Assembly (NCBI RefSeq): GCF_003075045.1
Contig: NZ_QCZD01000002.1
Span: 620,001 to 684,000, forward strand
DNA: 64,000 nt
Source: Maribacter litoralis
GTDB lineage: Bacteria > Bacteroidota > Bacteroidia > Flavobacteriales > Flavobacteriaceae
Direction: 5' to 3'
Under the pieces are notes generated by a model. It was not told the origin of the DNA and did not search any database. It was given only the letters and a program-made list of their open reading frames with translations. Both the position numbers and the translations under genes were made by a program. This document shows positions 56,198 to 64,000 of this stretch, one piece after another (position 1 is the first letter of the stretch; each line of letters starts with the position of its first letter).

Positions 56198-58249
56198 ATG
56201 ATTAAAAAATATAGTAAAATACAATACTTCTTATTACTGTTTGTCAGTATTGCATTATGCATGGGGTGTAATGGCAAAGCTGAAAATGTTTCGGCGGTAT
56301 ACTTAATTGAGGGTAATAATGCCAATAAAATAGAAACGTCAACGATTCAAGATTTAAAAAAAGATTTAGAGAAAGTTTTAGATGAAGAAGTGATCGTTGT
56401 TAAAGAGAATTCTAAGATACCAAAAAATGCCCTGGTATTTATTTTGGGAACTCCCGATAATAATACCGTTGTGGAAAACATGGTTTCTGAAGGTAAAATA
56501 GAAATATCAAGATTAAAACCAGGTGCTGGTATTTGGGCTAAAAATACTTATGGTGAAAATGATGCCATTGTTATTATTGGATCTGAGGTACAAGGTTTTC
56601 AATACGCGATATATGATTTCTCTAAGGATATATTGGGCGTAGACCCTTTAGAATATTGGACCGGAAAATTACCTGAGAATAAAAGTGTTGAAGATTTATT
56701 GAATTTTTTACCGAAAACCATAGCGGCACCAAAAGTACCTATTCTTACATATTTTGAGAATGATGTAGATGAGCTTGCCAATTATAGAGGCGAACTATTG
56801 AAATATGACTGGGAAAGTTATACAGAAATGATCAACTCATTGGTACGCCTTCGTTACAATTCTATTCAATTGTTCGATATGTTGGGCAGACCAGAGTTTT
56901 TTATAAGACCAGAATACAAGATTCTAAAACCAGATTATCAAATAGACATCGACTATGTGGATAAAATGATTGACTATGCACATGAAAAGGGTATGAAAGT
57001 AGCGGTAGATTTTGCCCTAGGATATCAAATTCATCCTTTGGATGCTGATAAGGCAGATTGCTGGAAAGAATATAAAGCAGATTGGCTAAAAGCTTGGCGC
57101 TACTATTTTGAACATACTCCATTAGCGAAAACCGACATTTTTATTCTAAGGCCACGCCACCAAGTATGGGACTGGGAATACGAGAGTACCTGTGGTGAAA
57201 GCAAAATTGAAGTGTTCAATGAAGTTTACGAAGCTTTTGGAGCATTGGTAGATGAGTATAAACCCAATTCTAACAAGGTTTTAGTGTGCTATTCTGATGG
57301 AATGGAAATGTGGAACAACGGCTTTAGACCTCCTAAAGATTGGACAGTTCTTTGGTCTGATCATGGCTTTGGTGAATTTGAACATTTGCCAAATACCACT
57401 GATGGGTATGATTTTGGTACGTACATGCATGCTGGTTATTGGCTAAACCATACTGTTCACAATCCATATCCCGAGAAGGTTGAATCTGTGATGAAAGAAA
57501 TGTTTCAGAAATATGATGCGGATAATTATTGCTTGGTCAATGGGCAAAACTTTAGACCGTTTCTGTTGAACCTAGTTGCGTATAGTGAGGTTTGTTATGA
57601 TCCAGATGCTTTTCATGCCGATACCTTTTATAAAGATTGGACAGAACAATATTTTACACCGAAAGCAGCATTACATGCTGTTAAGTCTATGAAACTCCTA
57701 AATGAAGCACAAGAAGGAAGAAAAGGATATGTAGAACATTTATGGGAAATAAGGGAAGCGGTATCCTACCTATCTAACGCTCCAATTAAAAGACCAGGAA
57801 AAACTCCCGTTCCTTACGACTATGATCGCGTCATCAGTGATGTGGAGAATGTGAAAAGGGTAAATGCTGTATTGCAAAAATCGCTTTCAGAAGCGGAATT
57901 GGGGTATGAAATTTTAGATAAGAACGACAATTTTTATCACTCATATATTCTACTTCCTGCGCAGCTGTATTCAGATTTAATAGGTTTTGAAATAGAGCTG
58001 CATAAAATGGCGATGCTTAAAAAGGAATTTGAAACAACCAAAGATATACAATACCTAAATGAGGCTATTTCATTATTGCCAACAGCAAAAAAGAAACTAG
58101 ATATCATCTTAGACCGCAGAAGTTCTGGTGATATCGATGATAAATGGAAAAATTGGTATGCTATTGCGAATAGAAGGCAAAATAATGGTTTTCCTACCTA
58201 TGAAATGCTTAGTGCAATTGAAGCTAATCTTAATAAAATGACACTTTAA
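56198..58249 (+). CDS. Divergent GH115-like lipoprotein, possible glycosidase of unknown specificity
   Basis: 683 residues, shorter than typical GH115 enzymes. Lipobox ALCMGC near residue 24. N-terminal mixed alpha/beta domain (about 30-170) with ALVFILGTPDNN and AIVIIGSEVQGFQYAIYDFS, as in GH115. The barrel that follows has SYTEMINSLVRLRYNSIQLF, KMIDYAHEKGMKVAVDFALG, TDIFILRPRHQVWDWEYEST and VLVCYSDGMEMWNNGFRPP. The GH115 hallmark RGxFxNDEDWG seen in the gene at 62944 is absent. Related to GH115 by fold pattern, but catalytic identity is unproven. Confidence 0.7.
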   Translation: MIKKYSKIQYFLLLFVSIALCMGCNGKAENVSAVYLIEGNNANKIETSTIQDLKKDLEKVLDEEVIVVKENSKIPKNALVFILGTPDNNTVVENMVSEGKIEISRLKPGAGIWAKNTYGENDAIVIIGSEVQGFQYAIYDFSKDILGVDPLEYWTGKLPENKSVEDLLNFLPKTIAAPKVPILTYFENDVDELANYRGELLKYDWESYTEMINSLVRLRYNSIQLFDMLGRPEFFIRPEYKILKPDYQIDIDYVDKMIDYAHEKGMKVAVDFALGYQIHPLDADKADCWKEYKADWLKAWRYYFEHTPLAKTDIFILRPRHQVWDWEYESTCGESKIEVFNEVYEAFGALVDEYKPNSNKVLVCYSDGMEMWNNGFRPPKDWTVLWSDHGFGEFEHLPNTTDGYDFGTYMHAGYWLNHTVHNPYPEKVESVMKEMFQKYDADNYCLVNGQNFRPFLLNLVAYSEVCYDPDAFHADTFYKDWTEQYFTPKAALHAVKSMKLLNEAQEGRKGYVEHLWEIREAVSYLSNAPIKRPGKTPVPYDYDRVISDVENVKRVNAVLQKSLSEAELGYEILDKNDNFYHSYILLPAQLYSDLIGFEIELHKMAMLKKEFETTKDIQYLNEAISLLPTAKKKLDIILDRRSSGDIDDKWKNWYAIANRRQNNGFPTYEMLSAIEANLNKMTL

Positions 58250-58260
58250 AATTGAAACGA

Positions 58261-60582
58261 ATGACATTTGCTAACATATTAAAAAACAATGTTGTTTTAC
58301 TAAGCATTTCAATATTACTTATAGGTGCATGTAAAGAACAGCGTAAAGAAGTTATAAAAGACAGCGCGAAAAAAATTGATTATACCGAAAAGGTGTATCC
58401 GCTTTTAGATTCAGAAAATTCTAGATGGTTTTATTTTTCTTCGGCCAGTAGACCTTTTGGTATGGTCAACCTAAGTCCAGATACACAAATTGGTGGCGCT
58501 TGGGGCAGTGGTTATAGATATAAAACAGATACTATAAAAGGATTTAGCCATATTCACGCATGGCAAATGTCCGGTATTTCGGTAATGCCCGTTACCACCA
58601 ATAAGGATAGTAAAAGTGCCATTTTTAAAAATTTCTACTCAAAATTTAATCATGTTAATGAAATTGTTGCACCGGGTTACCATCAAGTTCGGTTAGATAG
58701 GTATGAAATTGACGCTCAATTGACAAGTACAACACGAGTTGGCTTACATCATTATAAATACCCTAATAATTCGGAGGAAAAAGCGATCCTTTTTAATTTA
58801 AATACTTTGTTGGGACCTAGTAGCAATACCGATGGGGTTTTAGAGCAAAACTCAGAAAATGAACTTTCCGGCAGCGTTATTATGGCGCCTACGCATAGAC
58901 GTCCAAAACCAATAACGGTTTACTTTAAAGTAAAATTAGACACTAAAATATCTTCCCTTGAAAAGGATGATGAAACAGGTAATTTCCTCGTAATACTAGA
59001 TGCTAAACAGAAGGATGTCTTAATGAAGGTAGGTATCTCTTACACCTCTGTTGCCAACGCAGAACTTAATATAACTACAGAATTACCACATTGGCAGTTT
59101 GATAATATTAAGGGCGAGGCTAAAGAGCAATGGAACGGTTTGCTTGGTAGAATTGACGTTAAAGGCGGGTCTGAAAACGATCAAAGAAGGTTTTATACAG
59201 ATTTGTGGCACGCATTACAAGGTAGAAGAATTATCAATGATGTCAACGGGGCTTATCCAGATAATACGGGCGATTCTTTTAGGGTAGGGCAATTACCTTT
59301 AAATACTGACGGCAAGCCTATGTTCAATCATTTTAATTCAGATTCTTTTTGGGGAGCACAATGGACATTAAACACCCTTTGGGGATTAGTGTATCCTGAA
59401 ATAATGCATGATTTTTCAAATTCATTAATGCAGTATTATAAAGATGGCGGACTCATACCTCGTGGACCATCAGGTGGTAATTATACTTATGTGATGACCG
59501 GTGCAAGTGCAACGCCTTTTCTGGTAACGGCTATACAAAAAGGCGTAATAGTAGATGAATTGGAAAGTATATATCAAGCTTTAAAGAAAAATCACTTAGC
59601 TGGTGGTATAATGGAAAAAGCCGGGTATGAGCATACTACAAATTTTGGAGGTGGTTTTAAATACTACATGAAACAAGGTTATGTTCCTTATCCGATTCCA
59701 GAAGGTAAATTTGGAGGTCATCAAGATGGGGCAAGTTTAACAATGGAATATGCTTACCAAGACTGGACTTTGGCGCAATTAGCCAAAAAAATGGGTCATG
59801 AAGATGACTATAATTATTTCTTGAAAAGATCTGCCAATTATAAAAATGTATTTGATACAGAGATTGGTTGGATGAGACCCAAAAATGTAGATGGAGTTTG
59901 GAAAGCCGACTATGACCCATATCATTTAGAAGATGGTTTCATAGAATCTAATGGAGCGCAGTCAACTTGGTTTGTACCGCATGATTTAAACGGTCTGGCA
60001 AAATTAATGGGTGGTAAAGATGTTGCTGTTCAAAAGTTGAACGAACAATTTAAAACTGCTGAAGATTTAGGTTTTACGGCAGGTACTTCTCATGCGTTAG
60101 AACTACATCCGGAGTATAGTAGAATACCTATCAATTTTGGTAATCAACCTTCAATTCAAACAGCTTTTGTGTTTCATCAATTAGAAAGACCGGATTTAAC
60201 ACAATATTGGTCGCGAAAAGTTGTAAAAAAAGTGTTTGGCGGCTTATCACCTTCAACTGGGTATAACGGCGATGAAGATCAAGGTTTAATGGGCAGCTTG
60301 GCAGTACTTATGAAAATCGGTCTTTTTCAAATGAACGGTGGTACAGAAGCGAATCCAGAATATCAAATAGGGAGTCCTATTTTTAACGAAATCAGTATAC
60401 AGTTAAATCCTGAATATTACCCAGGGGGAACCTTTACCATAAAAGCCGATAACAACAATGATGAAAATGTATTTGTATCTAAAGGTGAGTTTAATGGAGA
60501 GCTATTAAAAGGCAGTAGTATTAAACATGATGATGTTGTTAAAGGTGGAGAATTAGTTTTAAAAATGACTAATAAAAAGTAG
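58261..60582 (+). CDS. GH92-family lipoprotein with altered active-site motifs
   Basis: 773 residues from ATG 58261; a TTG at 58252 is a possible earlier start. Lipobox LLIGAC. Two-domain GH92 pattern: SRPFGMVNLSPDTQIGG near 55-75, YRYKTDTIKGFSHIHAW, RRFYTDLWHAL, then the (alpha/alpha)6 barrel and C-terminal NFGNQPSIQTAFVFHQ near 626 and STGYNGDEDQGLMGSLAVLMKIG split near 665-690. Family alpha-mannosidases have GNEPS and GNDD here. It may act on mannosides or a related sugar with changed mechanism. Follows the GH115-like gene by 11 bp. Confidence 0.85.
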   Translation: MTFANILKNNVVLLSISILLIGACKEQRKEVIKDSAKKIDYTEKVYPLLDSENSRWFYFSSASRPFGMVNLSPDTQIGGAWGSGYRYKTDTIKGFSHIHAWQMSGISVMPVTTNKDSKSAIFKNFYSKFNHVNEIVAPGYHQVRLDRYEIDAQLTSTTRVGLHHYKYPNNSEEKAILFNLNTLLGPSSNTDGVLEQNSENELSGSVIMAPTHRRPKPITVYFKVKLDTKISSLEKDDETGNFLVILDAKQKDVLMKVGISYTSVANAELNITTELPHWQFDNIKGEAKEQWNGLLGRIDVKGGSENDQRRFYTDLWHALQGRRIINDVNGAYPDNTGDSFRVGQLPLNTDGKPMFNHFNSDSFWGAQWTLNTLWGLVYPEIMHDFSNSLMQYYKDGGLIPRGPSGGNYTYVMTGASATPFLVTAIQKGVIVDELESIYQALKKNHLAGGIMEKAGYEHTTNFGGGFKYYMKQGYVPYPIPEGKFGGHQDGASLTMEYAYQDWTLAQLAKKMGHEDDYNYFLKRSANYKNVFDTEIGWMRPKNVDGVWKADYDPYHLEDGFIESNGAQSTWFVPHDLNGLAKLMGGKDVAVQKLNEQFKTAEDLGFTAGTSHALELHPEYSRIPINFGNQPSIQTAFVFHQLERPDLTQYWSRKVVKKVFGGLSPSTGYNGDEDQGLMGSLAVLMKIGLFQMNGGTEANPEYQIGSPIFNEISIQLNPEYYPGGTFTIKADNNNDENVFVSKGEFNGELLKGSSIKHDDVVKGGELVLKMTNKK

Positions 60583-60585
60583 CGG

Positions 60586-61887
60586 ATGGTAAAATTTAGG
60601 TTCATATTTATTCTAGTATTTACAGCGTCATCTGTCTTTTCGCAATTAAAGAACAATAATCGGCTTGAAGAGGACTTCATGGATATGGGGTTCGGAATCT
60701 TTGTGCATTGGAGCATTGATTCTCAATTGGGTAGTGTTATAAGTCATTCCTTGGTTGGGGCTTCGGATGAATATGTTAATAGGTATTTTAATGAATTGCC
60801 AAAAACTTTTTATCCAGATAAATTCGATGCTGATGAATGGGCAAGACTGTTTAAGATTTCTGGCGCCGAATATGTTGTTTTCACTACTAAACATCATAAT
60901 GGTTTTTGTATGTGGGATACAGATACGACAGATTTTAATATCATGAATACCCCATATGGTAAGGATATTACCAAAGAACTTTTTGATGCTTTACGTAAAC
61001 ACGGTCTCAAAGTAGGTGTCTATTTTTCTCCAGAGGACTTTAATTTTCTTAATAAACAAGGCAATCTTATATCTCGTAAAAGAGAAATGAGCCAGATTAC
61101 AGAAAACTCACAATTACTGGACTATGATAAAAAACAGGTTAAGGAGCTTGTGGAGAAGTTTAGTCCCATAGATGTTATCTTTTTTGATGCTTTTGAAACA
61201 GAACCAATTGTTCAATATGTACATGCATTGGATCCCAATATTGTTGTTACTCGAGGGGAAATGGAAACTCCAGAGCAAAACATTCCCAATGCCGCCTTAC
61301 CAGGTCCATGGGAAACATGTATGACTATGGGTACGCAGTGGCAATATAAACCTACAAATGAGACATATAAAAGCGGAACAGAGCTTATTGAAAAGTTGGT
61401 GGAAATTAGGGCTAAGGGCGGAAATTTTTTAATGAATATTGGTCCTAAGCCAAATGGCGAAATACCCATAGAGCAAGAAGAACGATTAAGAGAAATAGGC
61501 TTGTGGATGTTTGTTAACAATGAAAGTATAAAGAATGTTAGAACAGTGCCAACTAGTATAAAAGATGGCGATATGTGGTTTACCAAAGATAAAGATGATA
61601 ATACAGCATATGTTTTAATAACAGGTCAAAAAGATTGGTTTAAAGGTTTTAGGAGAAATTTTTTGCTCAAAAACATGAAAGCCACTAAAAACACGAATAT
61701 TTCGGTTCTGGGGCAGAATGATTTAGTAGTAGAGTATTGGCCGGAAAACACACCTACATCAAGATATATTCAACATAAAGACTTATTGGAAATTTCAATA
61801 AGTAGAGCGCAACGTCTCTATAACGATAAAGTTTGGCCAAACCCTATAGTGGTTAAAATAACGAATGTAGAATTTATAAATAACTGA
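60586..61887 (+). CDS. GH29-family alpha-L-fucosidase-like enzyme
   Basis: 433 residues with a type I signal peptide (about 1-20, SSVFSQ). Typical catalytic barrel: MDMGFGIFVHWSIDSQLGS, PDKFDADEWARLFKISGAEY, VVFTTKHHNGFCMWDTDTTD, LRKHGLKVGVYFSPED, and VIFFDAFETE near 198, where family members have the nucleophile Asp in a WFDG-type context. A C-terminal beta domain begins near 340. No carbohydrate-binding module. Starts 3 bp after the GH92 stop. Fucosidase activity is inferred from the family. Confidence 0.85.
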   Translation: MVKFRFIFILVFTASSVFSQLKNNNRLEEDFMDMGFGIFVHWSIDSQLGSVISHSLVGASDEYVNRYFNELPKTFYPDKFDADEWARLFKISGAEYVVFTTKHHNGFCMWDTDTTDFNIMNTPYGKDITKELFDALRKHGLKVGVYFSPEDFNFLNKQGNLISRKREMSQITENSQLLDYDKKQVKELVEKFSPIDVIFFDAFETEPIVQYVHALDPNIVVTRGEMETPEQNIPNAALPGPWETCMTMGTQWQYKPTNETYKSGTELIEKLVEIRAKGGNFLMNIGPKPNGEIPIEQEERLREIGLWMFVNNESIKNVRTVPTSIKDGDMWFTKDKDDNTAYVLITGQKDWFKGFRRNFLLKNMKATKNTNISVLGQNDLVVEYWPENTPTSRYIQHKDLLEISISRAQRLYNDKVWPNPIVVKITNVEFINN

Positions 61888-61901
61888 GAGCTAATAGAAG
61901 T

Positions 61902-62966
61902 ATGATGTATCAAAAAAACTGCTTGGCTATATGTATTTTCTTTTGCATAGCTAGCTGTAAAAGCCAGCAAACTACCTTAAACGATATTCAAGTAATAGGT
62001 AGTCATAACTCATATAAATTGGCAATAGAATCCTCTTTGTTCGATTATTTGCATACCGTGCAACCTAATAAAATGGAAGGATTGCAATACACTCACATTC
62101 CTTTGGAAGAGCAGTTGGAATTAGGATTGCGCAATTTAGAATTAGATGTGTTCTATGATCCAGAGGGTGGTCATTTTTCTAACCCTAAAGGGTTGGAAAT
62201 AGTAAAATCTCTAGATCAAGAACCTTTGGCTTTTGATGTGGAGAGGAAACTAAATGAACCGGGTCTTAAATTGTTTCATATACAAGATATTGACTTTAGA
62301 AGTCATTACCTTTTGTTCAAAGATGCATTGACCGCTTTAAAAAATTGGTCGGATAATAATGCAGGTCATACGACTATAATTATACTAATAAATACCAAAG
62401 ACCAAAAGGTAGCCCAAACAAGAGAACCTTTGTCATTTGATAAAAATGCTTTAAACACACTAGATGATGAAATAAAAAGTGTGCTACCTGCAAGTAAGCT
62501 AATTGTACCTGACGATGTTAGAGGTGATTTTGAAACTCTAGAGCAGGCTATACTAACGGAAGGATGGCCTAACATCAATAGCACAAAAGGAAAGTTTTTA
62601 TTTGTGTTGGACGAAAAAGAAAATCGAATACAAGACTATTTGGTAGGTCACGAATCTTTAAATGGAAGAGTTCTATTTGTGAATAGTAAAGAAGGTAACC
62701 CTGAAGCTGGTTTTAGAATAGTTAATAATCCTATCAGTGATTTTGAATATATAAAAGAATTGGTATCCAAAGGGTATATGGTACGTACTAGAGCAGATGC
62801 CGGTACTAAAGAAGCTAGAACTAATGATTATGAAAAGTTTGAAAAGGCAAAAGCTTCTGGAGCACAAGTAATTTCTACCGATTATTATAAACCTTCTACA
62901 TTATTTGATTCTGATTATAAAGTGATTTTTGAAGATGGAACATATGAGAGAATTAAGAAAAAATAA
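61902..62966 (+). CDS. PI-PLC-like (Ca2+-dependent phosphodiesterase fold) lipoprotein
   Basis: 354 residues. Lipobox CIASCKSQ near residue 19. PLC-like TIM barrel with both catalytic histidines: IGSHNSYKLA near 33 and FHIQDIDFRSHY near 125; metal-binding LRNLELDVFYDPEGG near 80. C-terminal IISTDYY. This is the bacterial Ca2+-dependent PI-PLC-like group (PF16670 type). Lies 14 bp after GH29, and the next gene overlaps its 3' end by 23 bp, so it is a full member of the PUL. Natural substrate unknown. Confidence 0.85.
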   Translation: MMYQKNCLAICIFFCIASCKSQQTTLNDIQVIGSHNSYKLAIESSLFDYLHTVQPNKMEGLQYTHIPLEEQLELGLRNLELDVFYDPEGGHFSNPKGLEIVKSLDQEPLAFDVERKLNEPGLKLFHIQDIDFRSHYLLFKDALTALKNWSDNNAGHTTIIILINTKDQKVAQTREPLSFDKNALNTLDDEIKSVLPASKLIVPDDVRGDFETLEQAILTEGWPNINSTKGKFLFVLDEKENRIQDYLVGHESLNGRVLFVNSKEGNPEAGFRIVNNPISDFEYIKELVSKGYMVRTRADAGTKEARTNDYEKFEKAKASGAQVISTDYYKPSTLFDSDYKVIFEDGTYERIKKK

Positions 62967-64000
62967 CTTTTGTAAAATAGTAACGCTATTATTTGTTGGC
63001 TTTCAAGTGTTTTTAATAAATGCACAAGAGCAGTCAAAATCAGATTTTACAATTGTTGGTAAGAATAGTAAAGTATCCATATTAATCGATAAAAAAGATG
63101 CTACAGTAGTTAGTATAGCATCGAACATATTAGCGACGGATATTGAGAAAATTACCGGTAAAATTCCTGTGGTGTCAAACTCGAATAACGTTTCAGGTAA
63201 TACCATTATTGCGGGTACTATTGGTAGTAACAAATGGATCGATAAAATGATAGCCAATGGTAAAATCAATGTTTCGGAAATAGAACAGGGATGGGAACGG
63301 TATCAACTTCAGATAGTTGAAAATCCCGTTCCAGGAGTTGAGGAAGCTTTGGTCATAGTGGGTAGTGATCGCAGGGGAACGGCGTACGGTATTTTAGAAA
63401 TATCCAGAAAAATTGGTATATCTCCATGGGAATGGTGGGCAGATGTTACACCTACAAAAAAAGAGTCACTCTCAATTTCTATCGTAAAAGAAGTATCAAA
63501 ATCTCCTTCCGTAAAATATCGAGGGGTTTTCTTGAATGATGAAGATTGGGGGTTACAACGTTGGGCCGCATTAAATTATGAGCAAGAAACGGGTGATATT
63601 GGTCCTAAGACCTATGCGAAGGTTTTCGAACTCTTATTGCGTTTAAGGGCAAATACCATTTGGCCGGCAATGCACTCAAGCACGAAACCGTTTTATTCTT
63701 ATCCAGAGAATAAATTCGTTGCAGATGATTATGCCATTGTTATAGGTACATCGCATGCAGAGCCGATGCTGAGCAATATCAATACTGAATGGAAGCATGA
63801 TGTAATGGGTGAGTATCGGTACGACACTAATGCTACGGTCATTAAAAACCTCTTTACAAAAAGAGCAAAGGAAACCGCAAAATTCGAGAGTATTTACACT
63901 ACGGGTATGCGTGGAGAACACGATTCGCCCATGATTGTTGGAGAAGACGATACAGATGCACAGGTAAGCTTATTGGAGCGTGTAATTACAGATCAGCGAG
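62944..64000 (+). CDS. GH115 alpha-glucuronidase (partial, runs off the window)
   Basis: At least 352 residues before the window end. Start ATG 62944 (or 62935, MEHMREL) overlaps the PI-PLC-like gene. Signal peptide to INAQ, then the N-terminal domain (about 35-165) with TIIAGTIGSN and ALVIVGSDRRGTAYGILEIS, ISPWEWWADVTP, and the barrel with KYRGVFLNDEDWGLQRWA near 190, GPKTYAKVFELLLRLRANTIW, PAMHS and TGMRGEHDSP. These are textbook GH115 signatures. The enzyme releases glucuronic or 4-O-methylglucuronic acid side chains. Confidence 0.93.
   Translation, partial: MRELRKNNFCKIVTLLFVGFQVFLINAQEQSKSDFTIVGKNSKVSILIDKKDATVVSIASNILATDIEKITGKIPVVSNSNNVSGNTIIAGTIGSNKWIDKMIANGKINVSEIEQGWERYQLQIVENPVPGVEEALVIVGSDRRGTAYGILEISRKIGISPWEWWADVTPTKKESLSISIVKEVSKSPSVKYRGVFLNDEDWGLQRWAALNYEQETGDIGPKTYAKVFELLLRLRANTIWPAMHSSTKPFYSYPENKFVADDYAIVIGTSHAEPMLSNINTEWKHDVMGEYRYDTNATVIKNLFTKRAKETAKFESIYTTGMRGEHDSPMIVGEDDTDAQVSLLERVITDQR

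Noticed and set aside
1-64000. Insertion sequences, prophage or toxin-antitoxin genes
   Set aside because: None of the proteins shows transposase, integrase, phage or toxin-antitoxin motifs.

Overview
The window looks like chromosome of a marine member of the Flavobacteriaceae (Bacteroidota). The evidence is the low GC content, promoters of the TTG-N19-TAnnTTTG type, SusC/SusD pairs, many lipoproteins, a gliding-motility-type C-terminal domain, an archaeal-type ProRS, and family-typical genes (DUF4293, DUF3667, DUF1599, BT_3928-like). Genus is not determinable by reading alone; Zobellia/Maribacter-like algae-associated bacteria are the best guess. No rRNA, CRISPR array, insertion sequence or prophage was seen.

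Layout. 1-20.7 kb is mostly housekeeping: the end of a secreted protein, a FadL-like outer-membrane protein, a Trp/Gly- and Ser/Arg-rich lipoprotein, proS, two identical tRNA-Glu genes, rpsT, rho, DUF4293, a DM13 lipoprotein plus an outer-membrane barrel, a phosphodiesterase, truA, an ABC exporter, DUF3667, cdaA (c-di-AMP synthase), folP, and the run DUF1599 - DoxX-like - tpiA - prmA - clpS.

21-31.3 kb is a sugar/uronate uptake and catabolism region. It holds uxaC, a three-gene TRAP transporter, a LacI-type regulator, a Nudix-fold sugar regulator, aldose 1-epimerase, a sodium/sugar symporter and an SDR dehydrogenase. A textbook promoter in front of uxaC is followed directly by a LacI-type palindrome, and a second copy of that palindrome lies 20 kb away.

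31.4-38.1 kb is a complete leftward curli (functional amyloid) locus: major curlin with about twenty repeats, minor curlin, CsgH, CsgE with an added CsgH-like domain, CsgF, CsgG fused to an outer-membrane barrel, and a PD40 lipoprotein. 38.5-40.5 kb holds a SYLF-domain protein, a small membrane protein and an EamA transporter.

40.8-64 kb is a polysaccharide utilisation locus. The leftward arm encodes a two-domain DUF1080 protein, a Tat-exported Gfo/Idh/MocA oxidoreductase, a GH78-like enzyme, an SDR mannonate oxidoreductase and UxuA. The rightward arm encodes SusC, SusD, a divergent GH115-like protein, a divergent GH92 protein, a GH29 protein, a PI-PLC-like lipoprotein and a GH115 alpha-glucuronidase that runs off the window. 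A second SDR and a cytochrome c-tailed dehydrogenase flank uxuA.

Working model (inference): a glucuronic acid-containing glycan, possibly with mannose, fucose and rhamnose, is imported by SusCD and trimmed by the GHs and a possible 3-keto-glycoside route. Released glucuronate enters through TRAP and passes via UxaC, the SDR and UxuA to 2-keto-3-deoxygluconate. Promoters under a LacI-type repressor link uptake and catabolism.
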